Positions 35,958 through 45,115 of a stretch of 64,000 bases of DNA are shown one piece after another (position 1 is the stretch's first letter; the number at the start of each line of letters is the position of its first letter). The stretch comes from Marinomonas lutimaris (GTDB lineage: Bacteria; Pseudomonadota; Gammaproteobacteria; Pseudomonadales; Marinomonadaceae), in assembly GCF_019426345.1 (NCBI RefSeq), contig NZ_JAHLLW010000016.1, positions 36,648 through 100,647 of the forward strand, in the 5' to 3' direction. A program made the position numbers and the translations under genes. The notes beneath the pieces were generated by a model. That model had not been told where the DNA came from and did no database searches. It was given only the letters and a program-made list of their open reading frames with translations.

Positions 35958-36364
35958 CATCCAGTCCTTTAGTTGCAGCAAATATAGTATCTATTGGATT
36001 TATAGTGAGCCGAGTTTATGAGAAAGGGCAGGCTCTTTTTTTTAGGTGTCGCATTTTTACAAAAAAAAAGATTTTTAGCAATGCGATCAAAAAATAGGTT
36101 TGTATGTATACTGGATGGTTGCTCTATTGTGTTTATTTGGTAGGGAGGTGGGCGATCTGGAAGTGTTTTTTTGTTTTGCTGAGGTCTTTTGTAAGGGCAG
36201 GGTGGCGGTCGTGCGGGCGTAGTGAATTGGTATGTGAATTTCAAGCGAAGAGTTAAAAAATATAGTTGTGTTGTTTTGTTGCTGTATCCAGTGAAGCGCA
36301 CAGGCTACGCGTTTTTAGCTGTAAAAATACCCTGTGGGTTGTTTGTTTAGTATCACCCTTTTTG
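35958..36364. other. Regulatory interval between T6SS kinase and tagH
   Basis: Non-coding stretch between divergent genes. Plus-strand hairpin GAGCC (36007-36011)/GGCTC (36028-36032) is followed by eight Ts, and TCGCAT (36048-36053)/ATGCGA (36080-36085) can also pair. These could end or shape an untranslated RNA; nothing is proven. A minus-strand 110-codon frame (35969-36301) has no start signals and low-complexity proline/lysine content, so I do not call it. Confidence 0.5.
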
Positions 36365-36393
36365 TTGAGATAAACAGTAAAGTCATTTATGAT
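36365..36393 (+). promoter_or_regulatory. Candidate promoter of the T6SS operon
   Basis: TTGAGA (36365-36370), 17-bp spacer, TATGAT (36388-36393): four and five of six matches to sigma-70 consensus with ideal spacing. Ends 32 bp before the tagH ATG. Confidence 0.55.
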
Positions 36394-36425
36394 TTTTAAT
36401 AAGTAGATACAAGGAAACTATTAGA

Positions 36426-37748
36426 ATGGAAGTTTTGTTAAAAATTACTAGTTACCATCGCCTTTCTCCGGAGATAGAAGCAACAAAATTAGTTGAAAAC
36501 ACTTTAACTTTTGGTCGTTCTCAAGACTGTGGTTGGCACTTGCCTGATCCTGAAAAAGTTATCTCTAATAAGCATGGAGAAATTGTGAATGAAGGTGGTT
36601 TATTCTATGTTCATGATTATTCGACAAATGGGTTGTTTGTAAATCATAGTGTTTCACCTATTGGAAAAGGTGGGAAGCATCAGTTGGTTGATGGTGATGT
36701 GTTTAGTGTAGGTGATTTTCAAATTGAAGTTGCACTGCAAGGTGATAAAGGTAACTCCCTTCAAATAGAGGAAGTTGATTTTCCTTTATCGGATCAAAAG
36801 CAGGCTGCGTCTGTTCAAAGCACTTTTCCTGACTCTGCTTCAGCTCCGTACCAAGCAGATAATATGCTTGAAGAATCTATGACCGCTCCGGTTATGACGC
36901 CAGTCTCTGGTGATGATGGTTCTTCAAGTGCTAATCTGATCCCTGAAGATTGGGGCGCATTTGCATTTTCTGATGGCGCTAGCCTAGATCCATTCTCAGG
37001 TGAGGGGCAAATTGCTCCGCAACCGCAACCGCAACCGCAACCGCAACCGGAATCAAATATTGAATCTATTTCTCCTCCAATAAGTGAAGGGGAAGGGCGG
37101 ATGTATGATGTGAAAAAACAAGCATCACATACATCAGTTGGCGAGCAGGGTTCTGCGGGTAACCAACAAGCACTTATGCAGGCCTTTCTTGAAGGGTTGG
37201 GTGTTTCCTCTGTGGTTAGGGCTGAGCTAGAGACAGAGAAGCAATGGTTCGAAATGGGGGTGGGATTGAATTCGTTGTTAATGGGGGTGATAAACTCTCT
37301 TAGGCAGCGTGCTAGCATGAAGAATCAGATGAAAATTAATAGAACTATGTTTCAGGTTGAGCAAAATAATCCCCTAAAATTTTCAGCGACGATTGATGAT
37401 GCAATTCAAAATCTGTATACGCGGAAAAGTACGAGTTTTCTTGGTGCTGCATCCTCCATTAAGGAGAGCTTTGATGACTTGCATAGGCATGAGAATGCAA
37501 CGCTTGCTGCGGCGTCTAGTTCGCTAGAGGCTTTATTGAAGCTTCTTGGGCCTGAGAGTATTAGTAGAAAAGCGGATGAAAATAACTCGTTATTAAAGTT
37601 TATGCCTAATAATTCTGGTGCGGCAAGTTGGAAAATTTATCAGGAATTACATCAAGAGTATTCTAAAGAAGTCGATCAAAAGGGGGTTATGGCCCTTTCT
37701 GATGAGTTCTTAAATGCTTACGATAATTATATTAATAAACAAGATTAA
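36426..37748 (+). CDS. tagH: T6SS FHA-domain protein TagH (ImpI/Fha)
   Basis: 440 residues. N-terminal FHA domain (about 1-105) with GRSQDC, ISNKHGEI and DYSTNGLFVN, the phosphothreonine-binding signature. A low-complexity linker contains a run of PQ dipeptides (about 198-207) encoded by five CCGCAA repeats. The C-terminal T6SS-specific region (about 245-435, FLEGLGVSS...) is typical of TagH. Acts downstream of the kinase and upstream of machine assembly. First gene of the operon running to pppA. Confidence 0.92.
   Translation: MEVLLKITSYHRLSPEIEATKLVENTLTFGRSQDCGWHLPDPEKVISNKHGEIVNEGGLFYVHDYSTNGLFVNHSVSPIGKGGKHQLVDGDVFSVGDFQIEVALQGDKGNSLQIEEVDFPLSDQKQAASVQSTFPDSASAPYQADNMLEESMTAPVMTPVSGDDGSSSANLIPEDWGAFAFSDGASLDPFSGEGQIAPQPQPQPQPQPESNIESISPPISEGEGRMYDVKKQASHTSVGEQGSAGNQQALMQAFLEGLGVSSVVRAELETEKQWFEMGVGLNSLLMGVINSLRQRASMKNQMKINRTMFQVEQNNPLKFSATIDDAIQNLYTRKSTSFLGAASSIKESFDDLHRHENATLAAASSSLEALLKLLGPESISRKADENNSLLKFMPNNSGAASWKIYQELHQEYSKEVDQKGVMALSDEFLNAYDNYINKQD
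37017..37046 (+). repeat. Hexanucleotide tandem repeat (CCGCAA x5) in tagH
   Basis: Five exact CCGCAA units plus a changed sixth (CCGGAA), coding Pro-Gln pairs. Gain or loss of units stays in frame, so only linker length would vary. Confidence 0.9.
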
Positions 37749-37764
37749 AAAAGGATTGCCTCAA

Positions 37765-38232
37765 GTGAAAAAGTTCAAGTTGCCTACTGTGGTTCTAACT
37801 GCTCTGGTTTTTTTATTATCGGGCTGCTCTACTGTTAACTATATTGTGCCACCTTCAACAGACCTAAAGTTTAATGTGGCGGAGGATGTGAACCCCGACA
37901 TAAATGGAAGGCCTTCACCTGTAGTGATAAAAGTTTTTGAATTGAGCTCCAAAGCTGTTTTTGACACACAGGATTTCTTTAGTCTTTATGGGGATGCTGA
38001 GAAGGTGTTAGGTCCTGATTTGCTTAAAAAAGATGAGGTTGAGCTTCAGCCTGGTCAGGAATTTAAGTATGAAATGACGTTGGATAAAAATACTCGTTTC
38101 ATAGGTGTTGTTGTTGCTTATAGAGATATTGATAAAGCAAAATGGAGGGGGGTAGTTGAAGCTGATCCAACTGGCTATGACAGTGTGCGAGTGAATGTAG
38201 AGTCTATTGCAACTTACCTCAAAGAGGAATAA
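37765..38232 (+). CDS. tssJ: T6SS outer-membrane lipoprotein TssJ
   Basis: 155 residues from GTG at 37765 (AAAGGA upstream); the longer frame from 37714 lies inside tagH. Lipoprotein signal VKKFKLPTVV...FLLSGC with the lipidated cysteine at 21. Body matches TssJ/SciN (PVVIKVFELSSKAVFD, DFFSLYGDAEKVLG, LDKNTRFIGVVVAYRDID). Anchors the TssM periplasmic arm to the outer membrane. Confidence 0.92.
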   Translation: MKKFKLPTVVLTALVFLLSGCSTVNYIVPPSTDLKFNVAEDVNPDINGRPSPVVIKVFELSSKAVFDTQDFFSLYGDAEKVLGPDLLKKDEVELQPGQEFKYEMTLDKNTRFIGVVVAYRDIDKAKWRGVVEADPTGYDSVRVNVESIATYLKEE

Positions 38233-38243
38233 AAGGAATTTTT

Positions 38244-39572
38244 ATGAATAATTTTTCTCCTGTTGCCTGGACTGAAGGCATGTTTCTGAGACCTCAGCAT
38301 TTTCAACAGTCAGACAAGCACTTGGCTAATGTGATAAAGGATCTGCTCGATGCAAATGTCAATAATGCTTGGGGAGTGGTAGATTTAAGTATTGATGTTA
38401 GTCTTCTTAATACTGGGCAGTTTTGCTTAGATGGCCTAAAGGCTGTGATGCCTGATCTTACCCCTATTAGTTTTCTGGATAACACCTTAACACCTGATGC
38501 GCTCATTGTTGGTAAGGATGTAGTTGATCAGCTTGTCTACTTGGCAATTCCTGCATATAGAAGCAACAGTGTAAATGTGTCTTCAATAGATGATTCTCAG
38601 GTTACTCGTTTTAAGTTAGAAGATTTGACTGTTTCGGATGATTGCTTGGGTCGAGAGTCTGAAGAGATTATACAAATTGCTAAATTCAATAGTAGGTTGA
38701 TGCTTAGCTCTGAAGATGTGTCTGGATATGTTGTTATGCCTATTGCTCGTATAGTAGAGGTGAGTAGTGAGGGGGCAATTCGTTTAGATGGCAAATATAT
38801 TCCACCGCATTTAAATATTGGAGCTTGTAAGCCTGTATTTGGTATTGTTAGGGAGATCTCAGCTTTAATTAGGCAAAGAGCTGAGAATATTGCTGGACGA
38901 CTGTCTCAAGGTTACGCTGGTAGTACGTCTGTTTCTGATTTTATTATGCTGCAAACATTAAATAAGTATGATGCTATATTTAAAAGTTTGTTGTCTGTTG
39001 AAAATATTCACCCTTATAGTTTTTATTCCAGATTGATTGAATTGTCAGGTGAGTTGGCGACATTCAGCTCCTCTGATAAATTGGTCCCTGTATTGCCTAA
39101 ATATGACCATCTTAATTTGATGTTTGTCTTCTCGGAAGTTAATAACTTTTTGTATCAGTCTTTAAGTCAGGTTATTGAGCAGACTGCGACAGAGATTAAG
39201 CTTGAGAAAAGTAAGTTCGGTATTTCTTTTGGGGCATTAAAAGATAAAGATTTACTGCGAAGCGGACAGTTTATTTTGGCTGTTAAAGCGAGTGTTCCTC
39301 ATGAAGAATTGCGTCGTTCGCTTCCATCGCAAATAAAAATAGGTAGTGTTGAGACTATAAGGAATCTAGTTAATAACCAATTGCCTGGTATATCTATTAG
39401 TACTCTGCCTACAGCGCCTCGACAAGTCCCGTATCATGCAGGTTACCATTATTTTGAACTAAATAAACATGGTGAGCAGTGGGATGGCTTGTTTAAAAGT
39501 GGAGGGGTGGCTTTACATCTCTCAGGCAATTACCCTGATCTACATATTACCCTTTGGGCAGTTAGAGCATAA
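38244..39572 (+). CDS. tssK: T6SS baseplate protein TssK
   Basis: 442 residues, normal for TssK (ImpJ/VasE). Starts MNNFSPVAWTEGMFLRPQHFQQSD, the family hallmark. TssK is the trimeric baseplate component that binds the TssFG wedge and the TssLM membrane complex. Start has AAAAGGAA upstream; 11 bp after tssJ. Confidence 0.95.
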   Translation: MNNFSPVAWTEGMFLRPQHFQQSDKHLANVIKDLLDANVNNAWGVVDLSIDVSLLNTGQFCLDGLKAVMPDLTPISFLDNTLTPDALIVGKDVVDQLVYLAIPAYRSNSVNVSSIDDSQVTRFKLEDLTVSDDCLGRESEEIIQIAKFNSRLMLSSEDVSGYVVMPIARIVEVSSEGAIRLDGKYIPPHLNIGACKPVFGIVREISALIRQRAENIAGRLSQGYAGSTSVSDFIMLQTLNKYDAIFKSLLSVENIHPYSFYSRLIELSGELATFSSSDKLVPVLPKYDHLNLMFVFSEVNNFLYQSLSQVIEQTATEIKLEKSKFGISFGALKDKDLLRSGQFILAVKASVPHEELRRSLPSQIKIGSVETIRNLVNNQLPGISISTLPTAPRQVPYHAGYHYFELNKHGEQWDGLFKSGGVALHLSGNYPDLHITLWAVRA

Positions 39573-39594
39573 TTATTAATGGGAGTGTGTTTCA

Positions 39595-40878
39595 GTGGAT
39601 GAGACTAAAATGAAGCCTAGGCCTGGTCGTCTTGGTCGAGATTCTGGAAATAGTAGCCCTGTCGATGATGCTGCTGCAGATAAAACGCAAATATCGTCAA
39701 ATGCAATTCCTTTGCAAAAGCAGAGTGGGCCCAAAATTTCTATTTTTAAAAATAGTCTTTTGGAATCGGCTTCGGATTGTTTTTCGCTTGCTATATTTGT
39801 AAATCAATCTGAGAATTTATCTGATCTATCAGGTTTTAAGCATCGCTGTACAGATGCCATTAAATCTTTTGAATTTGAGGCTCGTGATGCTGATATTCCT
39901 GATAAAACGATTTTCAATGCGCGCTATTGTCTTTGTGCCTTGCTAGATGAGAGTGTTCTTAACTCGCGTTGGAGTTCAATGGAGTGGGCGAATGAGAGTT
40001 TGCTGTCAATTTTTCATAAAGAGACGTTTGGGGGGGAGTATTTTTATACGTTAATTGATGACTCGCTTCGTTATCCTGAACATAATCGTGACTTTTTAGA
40101 GCTTCAGTATCATTGCTTGAATTTAGGATTTAAAGGAAAATTTAGGGTTAATAATGCTCAAGATGGTGGTGCGGAGGACTACCGTAATAGAGCTTATAAT
40201 ATTCTCAATCAGCTGGATGGCCCTGTAAAAAATATTTTAACACCTGAGTGGGAGCGAAGGGTTGCCGATGGTGGGGAGCTGAGGCAGCAGGCGCCACTTT
40301 GGATTATATTTTCTATTTTGGGTGTAATTGGCTTGGCTCTATATTTCTTTTTAAATGTGCAGCTTAATGATCAACTATCTAAGACAGAGGCTTCTTTGGC
40401 GTCAATTTATCCTATTGATCTGCAGAAAACTGTAGATAAAAAAGATAAGCAGCTTTTGATTTTAGAGCAGTTATTACAAACAGAAATTCAAAAAGATATT
40501 GTCGCTGTTCAAAAGCAGGCTGATCGGATACGCATCACTATCAATAATGAAAATTTATTTAAATCTGGGGCGGCAACGCTGCTTCCATCAGTAACCCCGG
40601 TTTTGCAGAAGTTGGCCTTGAGTCTTGAGGGGACTGAGGGGCGTATTCTTATAACTGGTCATACGGATGATACTCCAATCCAAACAGAAGAATTTCCATC
40701 TAATTGGCTACTTTCTCTTTCGAGGGCTACTCAAGTAGCGAATACAATGGCTAAAAATACAAATCTGAGTGGTCGTCTTTGGCCTGAAGGAAAGGGAGCC
40801 GCAGATCCTATTGTTCCTAATAGTGATAGTAAATCCAGGGCAATGAACCGTAGAGTGGAAATTGACTTACTTTTCTAA
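39595..40878 (+). CDS. tssL: T6SS membrane protein TssL with C-terminal OmpA/MotB domain
   Basis: 427 residues from GTG at 39595 (GGGAG 9 nt upstream; ATG at 39610 is an alternative). Cytoplasmic DotU/TssL domain (about 50-215: RYCLCALLDESVLNSRW, NRDFLELQYHCLNLGFKGKF), one membrane span (about 235-255, LWIIFSILGVIGLALYFFL), then a periplasmic OmpA-like domain (about 315-427: ILITGHTDDTPIQTEEFPSN, LSRATQVANTM, NRRVEIDLLF). The fused domain probably grips peptidoglycan, replacing a separate TagL. Confidence 0.93.
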   Translation: MDETKMKPRPGRLGRDSGNSSPVDDAAADKTQISSNAIPLQKQSGPKISIFKNSLLESASDCFSLAIFVNQSENLSDLSGFKHRCTDAIKSFEFEARDADIPDKTIFNARYCLCALLDESVLNSRWSSMEWANESLLSIFHKETFGGEYFYTLIDDSLRYPEHNRDFLELQYHCLNLGFKGKFRVNNAQDGGAEDYRNRAYNILNQLDGPVKNILTPEWERRVADGGELRQQAPLWIIFSILGVIGLALYFFLNVQLNDQLSKTEASLASIYPIDLQKTVDKKDKQLLILEQLLQTEIQKDIVAVQKQADRIRITINNENLFKSGAATLLPSVTPVLQKLALSLEGTEGRILITGHTDDTPIQTEEFPSNWLLSLSRATQVANTMAKNTNLSGRLWPEGKGAADPIVPNSDSKSRAMNRRVEIDLLF

Positions 40879-40889
40879 ATGGAGTTGAA

Positions 40890-43800
40890 ATGAGTTTTAT
40901 AAAAAAGTGTAAAAAACTCTCTTACATATTAACCTCAAGAATCGCGATGCTTATTGTTGGTTTTTTGTGTTTGTGTCTTTTGATTTGGTTTGCAGGTCCA
41001 CTCCTTGCTATTGCTGGATTTGTCCCGCTTAAAAGTGCTTCGGTGCGTGTAATATTTATATTGTGTATTGTTCTTGGTTTTGCGGTAACAAAAATTTATC
41101 AATTGGTTAAGCAGAACAAGCGTAATGCAAACATGGCTGAAGAATTGATTGATGATAGTGTTGATAGCGATGAAGTAAATGAAGAGATCAGTACACTAAA
41201 AAATCGAATGTCTGATGCTATCTCGTTATTAAAAGATGTGAAGTTATTTAAAGGGAGAAATATATATCAGTTGCCTTGGTATATTATGATTGGGCCACCT
41301 GGGGCTGGCAAAACCACTATTATTAACAATTCTGGTTTAGATTATCCTTTGAAAGATAAGCTAGGTGTGGATCTGATTAAAGGGGTTGGTGGTACTCGTA
41401 ATTGTGATTGGTGGTTTACTAATAAGGCGGTGTTGATAGATACGGCTGGTCGTTATACTACCCAAGATAGTCACGCTAAACACGATTCGAAGGCTTGGCA
41501 AGGTTTTCTTGGTCTTTTACGCAAATACAGACCTTTGAGGCCAATTAATGGCGTCATTATTAGTATGGGTGTTTTTGAGTTGATGGAGCAGACTAAGACA
41601 GAGCGTAATTTGCATGCCCGAGCAATAAAACAGCGCTTGCAAGAGTTACAAAATCAGCTTGGAATGACTTTTCCTGTGTATGTGATTTTATCTAAAGTGG
41701 ATCTCATAGAGGGTTTTAGAGATTTTTTTAATGAATTGACAGAAGATGAAAGTGATCAGATTTGGGGTGTTACTTTTCCTATAGATTCTAAGGGCGGTAC
41801 TCAGATTGATCAGTTTAATAAGGAATTTCATAGTTTAATTTCAAACTTGACTGAGATGTTGAATCGTCGCCTTATTAATGAGAGAGATGAATCTGTAAGG
41901 GCTAAAGTATTTGAATTTCCTCATCAACTTAGGTTTCTTCAAGAGGTGTCTCATTCGTTCTTAAAGGAGATATTCACGCCAAATGCTTACGAGCAACCGC
42001 CGCTTTTTCGTGGAGTCTATTTAACAAGTGCCACTCAAGAAGGAAATCCTTCAAGTTTTTTGGGGGTGAGTAAAGCAAGTGATGGAGGTTATATTAATCG
42101 GTCTAGAAGCTTTTTTATAAAAAAGGTTTTAGAGAGTGTTGTCTTTCCTGAGCAAAATTTAGCAAGTACAAATAAGCATCATGATAAGCAGAATAAGTGG
42201 CTGAGAATGACGGCTGTGTCTGCCGGCTTTGCTGGATTATTAGGGTATGGTTTTTTTGCTTATGGAAATTATTTATCAAATACTAAAATTATTGCAGAAA
42301 CGGATCTCTTATTGGGGCAATATTTAGAGGTTGATTCAGGTGTTTTTGATACTGATAACCTAGTGGTATTGAATGATCGGCTTAATGAGTTGCGTAATCT
42401 TCCTGCTATAAATTCCGATTTAAATAGTAGTGGAGGGTTGGCAGGCGTGGGGCTTGATAAGTTGAGCGAGCTTAAAGAGGCATCAAGAAGTGCTTATGAG
42501 CGATCACTTAAAAAGTATCTAGAGCCTTATGTGGCTAAAGTTCTTTTAGCTGAAATGAAGGGTAATGCTGAGCATTTAAGCTACCTGTACGAAACCTTGC
42601 GAAGTTATTTAATGTTGTATATGCCGGAGCATTTTGATGCTAGCGATGTTGAGGCGTGGTTTGATGCTTACTTTGATCGCAAGCTTCCTGGGGGTGGGAA
42701 TCTAAAGGTTAGGGCTGATTTGCGTGCTCATTTAGCTGCTCTTTTATCGATTAAGTTAGATCAAACTCAGATAGATAACGATGCTGTCCGTGATGCTCGA
42801 ATTGCTTTAACGAAGCTTCCTGTGGCCGATAGGGCATATCAGCGCTTAAAAGCGGACTACATGAATAGTAGTATTCCTCCTTTTAGGCTGACTGATATTG
42901 TAAGTTCTAAAACTGCTAGCGTGTTTGAGTTAAGTGATTCTTCGGGCTCTTCAAATGCAATTCCTGGGTTATATACCTATAATGGCTTTTATGGAATTTT
43001 CAGTGTTGAAAAAAGTAAAATGCTTGGTGTTTTAATTTCTAGTAATTGGGTATATGGAAATGATGCGGCGGTGGCGTACGATGTCTCTAAGCAGCAAGTG
43101 GAAAAGGAGCTAGAGAGACGTTATTTTCAGGATTATATCTACTATTGGAAGACGTTCTTAGCTAATTTGAAAGTGAGAGAATTTAGTTCTGTTGCTGATG
43201 GTGCTGCTATTGCTGATGTCTTATCTGGGCCAGAAGCTCCTATGAAGAATATTATATCGGTGGTTCAAAAGAATGTGGCCTTAACAAATGCGCCCGAAAG
43301 TCATGTGAGTGGTGCTCTTGGAAAAGTTGCAGGTGTGGCTAATGCAGCCGATGCAGCAATTGCTCAGAAAGCTGAAAGGATCAATAAGTTTTTACCCGAT
43401 ACTAGCCCTCATCAAGCAAATACCAAACTGCCAGGTTATGAAGTTGAAGAGGCATTTAGTGGTATTTTGGGGCTTGATCTAGAGAAGTTGGATGAGGTTC
43501 AGTCTAATCTTAAAGAGCTGAATGTATATCTGAATAAAATGAGTCAAAAGGATTCAATGAAGGCTTCCGTTATGGGCTTGTTGAGTGGGAAAGGGCAGCC
43601 TGAATTTATTGGTCAGTTATCTTCTAATGGTCTGGTTTTTCCTCTTTCTGGTTGGTTAAAGGCTGTTGCCGATGATGCGTCAGATATTACTACGTCTAAT
43701 GTAGATCAGGTTATTAATGAGTTATGGCGTAATGAAGTTCTTCCGGAGTGTAGGGCGGCAATAGCAGGACGTTATCCAGTTTACAAGAATGGTAAAGATG

Positions 43801-44399
43801 AAATTAGTTTAAAAGACTTTACTCACTTCTTTGGCCCCGGCGGTACTATTGATAACTTCTTCCAGGCCTATGTGGCCCCAAATGTAAATATGGGGAGTGC
43901 TAGGTGGTCGTTCAAAAAAGATATTGGGGTGAGTCTTTCTTCTTTGACTATGCTTCATGATGCTTATCGTATTCAAGAAGTATTTTTTGAAAATGGTAGT
44001 ACGGCATTAAATGTTGAATTTGGTATGAAGCCAGAGATGCTTGATCGTGGAGCTTCTAGTATTAAGTTGGACGTTAATGGGCAATCGCTTATTTATCGTC
44101 ATGGGCCTCAGCGAGTGATTAGTATGTCTTGGCCAGGGGCGGATTCGTTGGCTGGAACGAATATTGAGTTTGCTTTGACAGGAGGTGGTCGCTCAATTAA
44201 TAAGAGTTATGAGGGTGAGTGGTCGTTCTTTAGGATGCTTGATGATTTGCAGCGAGACCGTCCTAAGACTAAACAGGATTTAGGTATGCATTTTTCTGTT
44301 GAGGGGAATGTGGCAGTTATACGTTTGCTACCGAGTTCTGTAAGGCATCCTTTTTGGAATAGTACATTAGAGAGTTTTTCATGTCCGAGCGTGTTGTGA
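40890..44399 (+). CDS. tssM: T6SS inner-membrane protein TssM (IcmF)
   Basis: 1169 residues. Two N-terminal membrane spans (about 15-60), a cytoplasmic GTPase-like domain with Walker A GPPGAGKTT near 135, another span (about 435-455, MTAVSAGFAGLLGYGFFAYG), then the long periplasmic IcmF region ending in VRHPFWNSTLESFSCPSVL. Forms the trans-envelope channel with TssL and TssJ. ATP/GTP binding site intact. The end overlaps tagF. Confidence 0.95.
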   Translation: MSFIKKCKKLSYILTSRIAMLIVGFLCLCLLIWFAGPLLAIAGFVPLKSASVRVIFILCIVLGFAVTKIYQLVKQNKRNANMAEELIDDSVDSDEVNEEISTLKNRMSDAISLLKDVKLFKGRNIYQLPWYIMIGPPGAGKTTIINNSGLDYPLKDKLGVDLIKGVGGTRNCDWWFTNKAVLIDTAGRYTTQDSHAKHDSKAWQGFLGLLRKYRPLRPINGVIISMGVFELMEQTKTERNLHARAIKQRLQELQNQLGMTFPVYVILSKVDLIEGFRDFFNELTEDESDQIWGVTFPIDSKGGTQIDQFNKEFHSLISNLTEMLNRRLINERDESVRAKVFEFPHQLRFLQEVSHSFLKEIFTPNAYEQPPLFRGVYLTSATQEGNPSSFLGVSKASDGGYINRSRSFFIKKVLESVVFPEQNLASTNKHHDKQNKWLRMTAVSAGFAGLLGYGFFAYGNYLSNTKIIAETDLLLGQYLEVDSGVFDTDNLVVLNDRLNELRNLPAINSDLNSSGGLAGVGLDKLSELKEASRSAYERSLKKYLEPYVAKVLLAEMKGNAEHLSYLYETLRSYLMLYMPEHFDASDVEAWFDAYFDRKLPGGGNLKVRADLRAHLAALLSIKLDQTQIDNDAVRDARIALTKLPVADRAYQRLKADYMNSSIPPFRLTDIVSSKTASVFELSDSSGSSNAIPGLYTYNGFYGIFSVEKSKMLGVLISSNWVYGNDAAVAYDVSKQQVEKELERRYFQDYIYYWKTFLANLKVREFSSVADGAAIADVLSGPEAPMKNIISVVQKNVALTNAPESHVSGALGKVAGVANAADAAIAQKAERINKFLPDTSPHQANTKLPGYEVEEAFSGILGLDLEKLDEVQSNLKELNVYLNKMSQKDSMKASVMGLLSGKGQPEFIGQLSSNGLVFPLSGWLKAVADDASDITTSNVDQVINELWRNEVLPECRAAIAGRYPVYKNGKDEISLKDFTHFFGPGGTIDNFFQAYVAPNVNMGSARWSFKKDIGVSLSSLTMLHDAYRIQEVFFENGSTALNVEFGMKPEMLDRGASSIKLDVNGQSLIYRHGPQRVISMSWPGADSLAGTNIEFALTGGGRSINKSYEGEWSFFRMLDDLQRDRPKTKQDLGMHFSVEGNVAVIRLLPSSVRHPFWNSTLESFSCPSVL

Positions 44400-45115
44400 G
44401 TTTTGGTTATCTTGGTAAGTTGCCCAGTATGGGAGACTTCCTTCAGGATAACGTTGATGCGGACTTTCAGGAAATATGGGATCGTTGGTTGCAGGCTGTC
44501 CTTTCTGTAAGTAAAGAGCGGATGGGGGATTCTTGGAGGGATAAATTTTTAACGGGCCCTGTCTGGCATTTTGCCATATCTTCTGGAGTAGCTGGGGGGG
44601 ATTCTAAAATGGGAACTGTGTTGCCAAGCATGGATGCAGTAGGAAGGCCGTATCCTTTTACTCTTGTGGCAAATACAGATATTTTGCCTGTTGAGGTTTT
44701 GGAATCTGATGTTTTATCTTTAGAGTATGAGGATGCCGTCCTTGCTGTGTTGGAAGATTCAGTTGATTTGTTTAGCTGGAGAAAGGTAGTTGAAGAGGTG
44801 GTAAAGCCTTTAGATGGTGTGTCAAAACGCTATAAGTACTTTTCTTCACCGGATGACAACAAAACAGCGCAAGTATTTGAGTTTGCAGGAACTGAACTTG
44901 GACAAGGAGTAGTTCAAAATGTCTTGCATGCTCTTTTATATAAGAAATATGGTGGTTATAGTGTTTGGTGGACTCACGGCTCATGTCTTTTGAAGCCGTC
45001 GGTTATCGTAACTTCGGGTTTGCCATCAGTTAATCAAGCTGCAGCTATGTTTGATGGTAGGTGGCAGCATTGGCAATGGAATCATATACAGGTTAAGGAT
45101 AATGATAAAAGCTAA
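44381..45115 (+). CDS. tagF: T6SS post-translational repressor TagF
   Basis: 244 residues. N-terminal VVSFGYLGKLPSMGDFLQDNV and FLTGPVWHFAISSGVAG match the TagF/ImpM (DUF2094) domain. Known: blocks T6SS assembly independently of the kinase/phosphatase pair by acting on the FHA protein. Overlaps tssM at its start and pppA at its end, so the three are translationally coupled. A single TagF domain, not the TagF-PppA fusion seen in some species. Confidence 0.9.
   Translation: MSERVVSFGYLGKLPSMGDFLQDNVDADFQEIWDRWLQAVLSVSKERMGDSWRDKFLTGPVWHFAISSGVAGGDSKMGTVLPSMDAVGRPYPFTLVANTDILPVEVLESDVLSLEYEDAVLAVLEDSVDLFSWRKVVEEVVKPLDGVSKRYKYFSSPDDNKTAQVFEFAGTELGQGVVQNVLHALLYKKYGGYSVWWTHGSCLLKPSVIVTSGLPSVNQAAAMFDGRWQHWQWNHIQVKDNDKS

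Noticed and set aside
35969..36301. 110-codon minus-strand frame upstream of the T6SS kinase
   Set aside because: Low-complexity proline/lysine composition, no start signal, overlaps the kinase start region.
37017..37046. Short regular repeats as a CRISPR array
   Set aside because: Six-base units in direct succession without spacers, inside a coding gene. I saw no CRISPR array or cas gene in the window.
36815..37318. 167-codon antisense frame in tagH with a Cys-Gly run
   Set aside because: The Cys-Gly run is just the complement of the CCGCAA repeat coding Pro-Gln; tagH is certain on the other strand.
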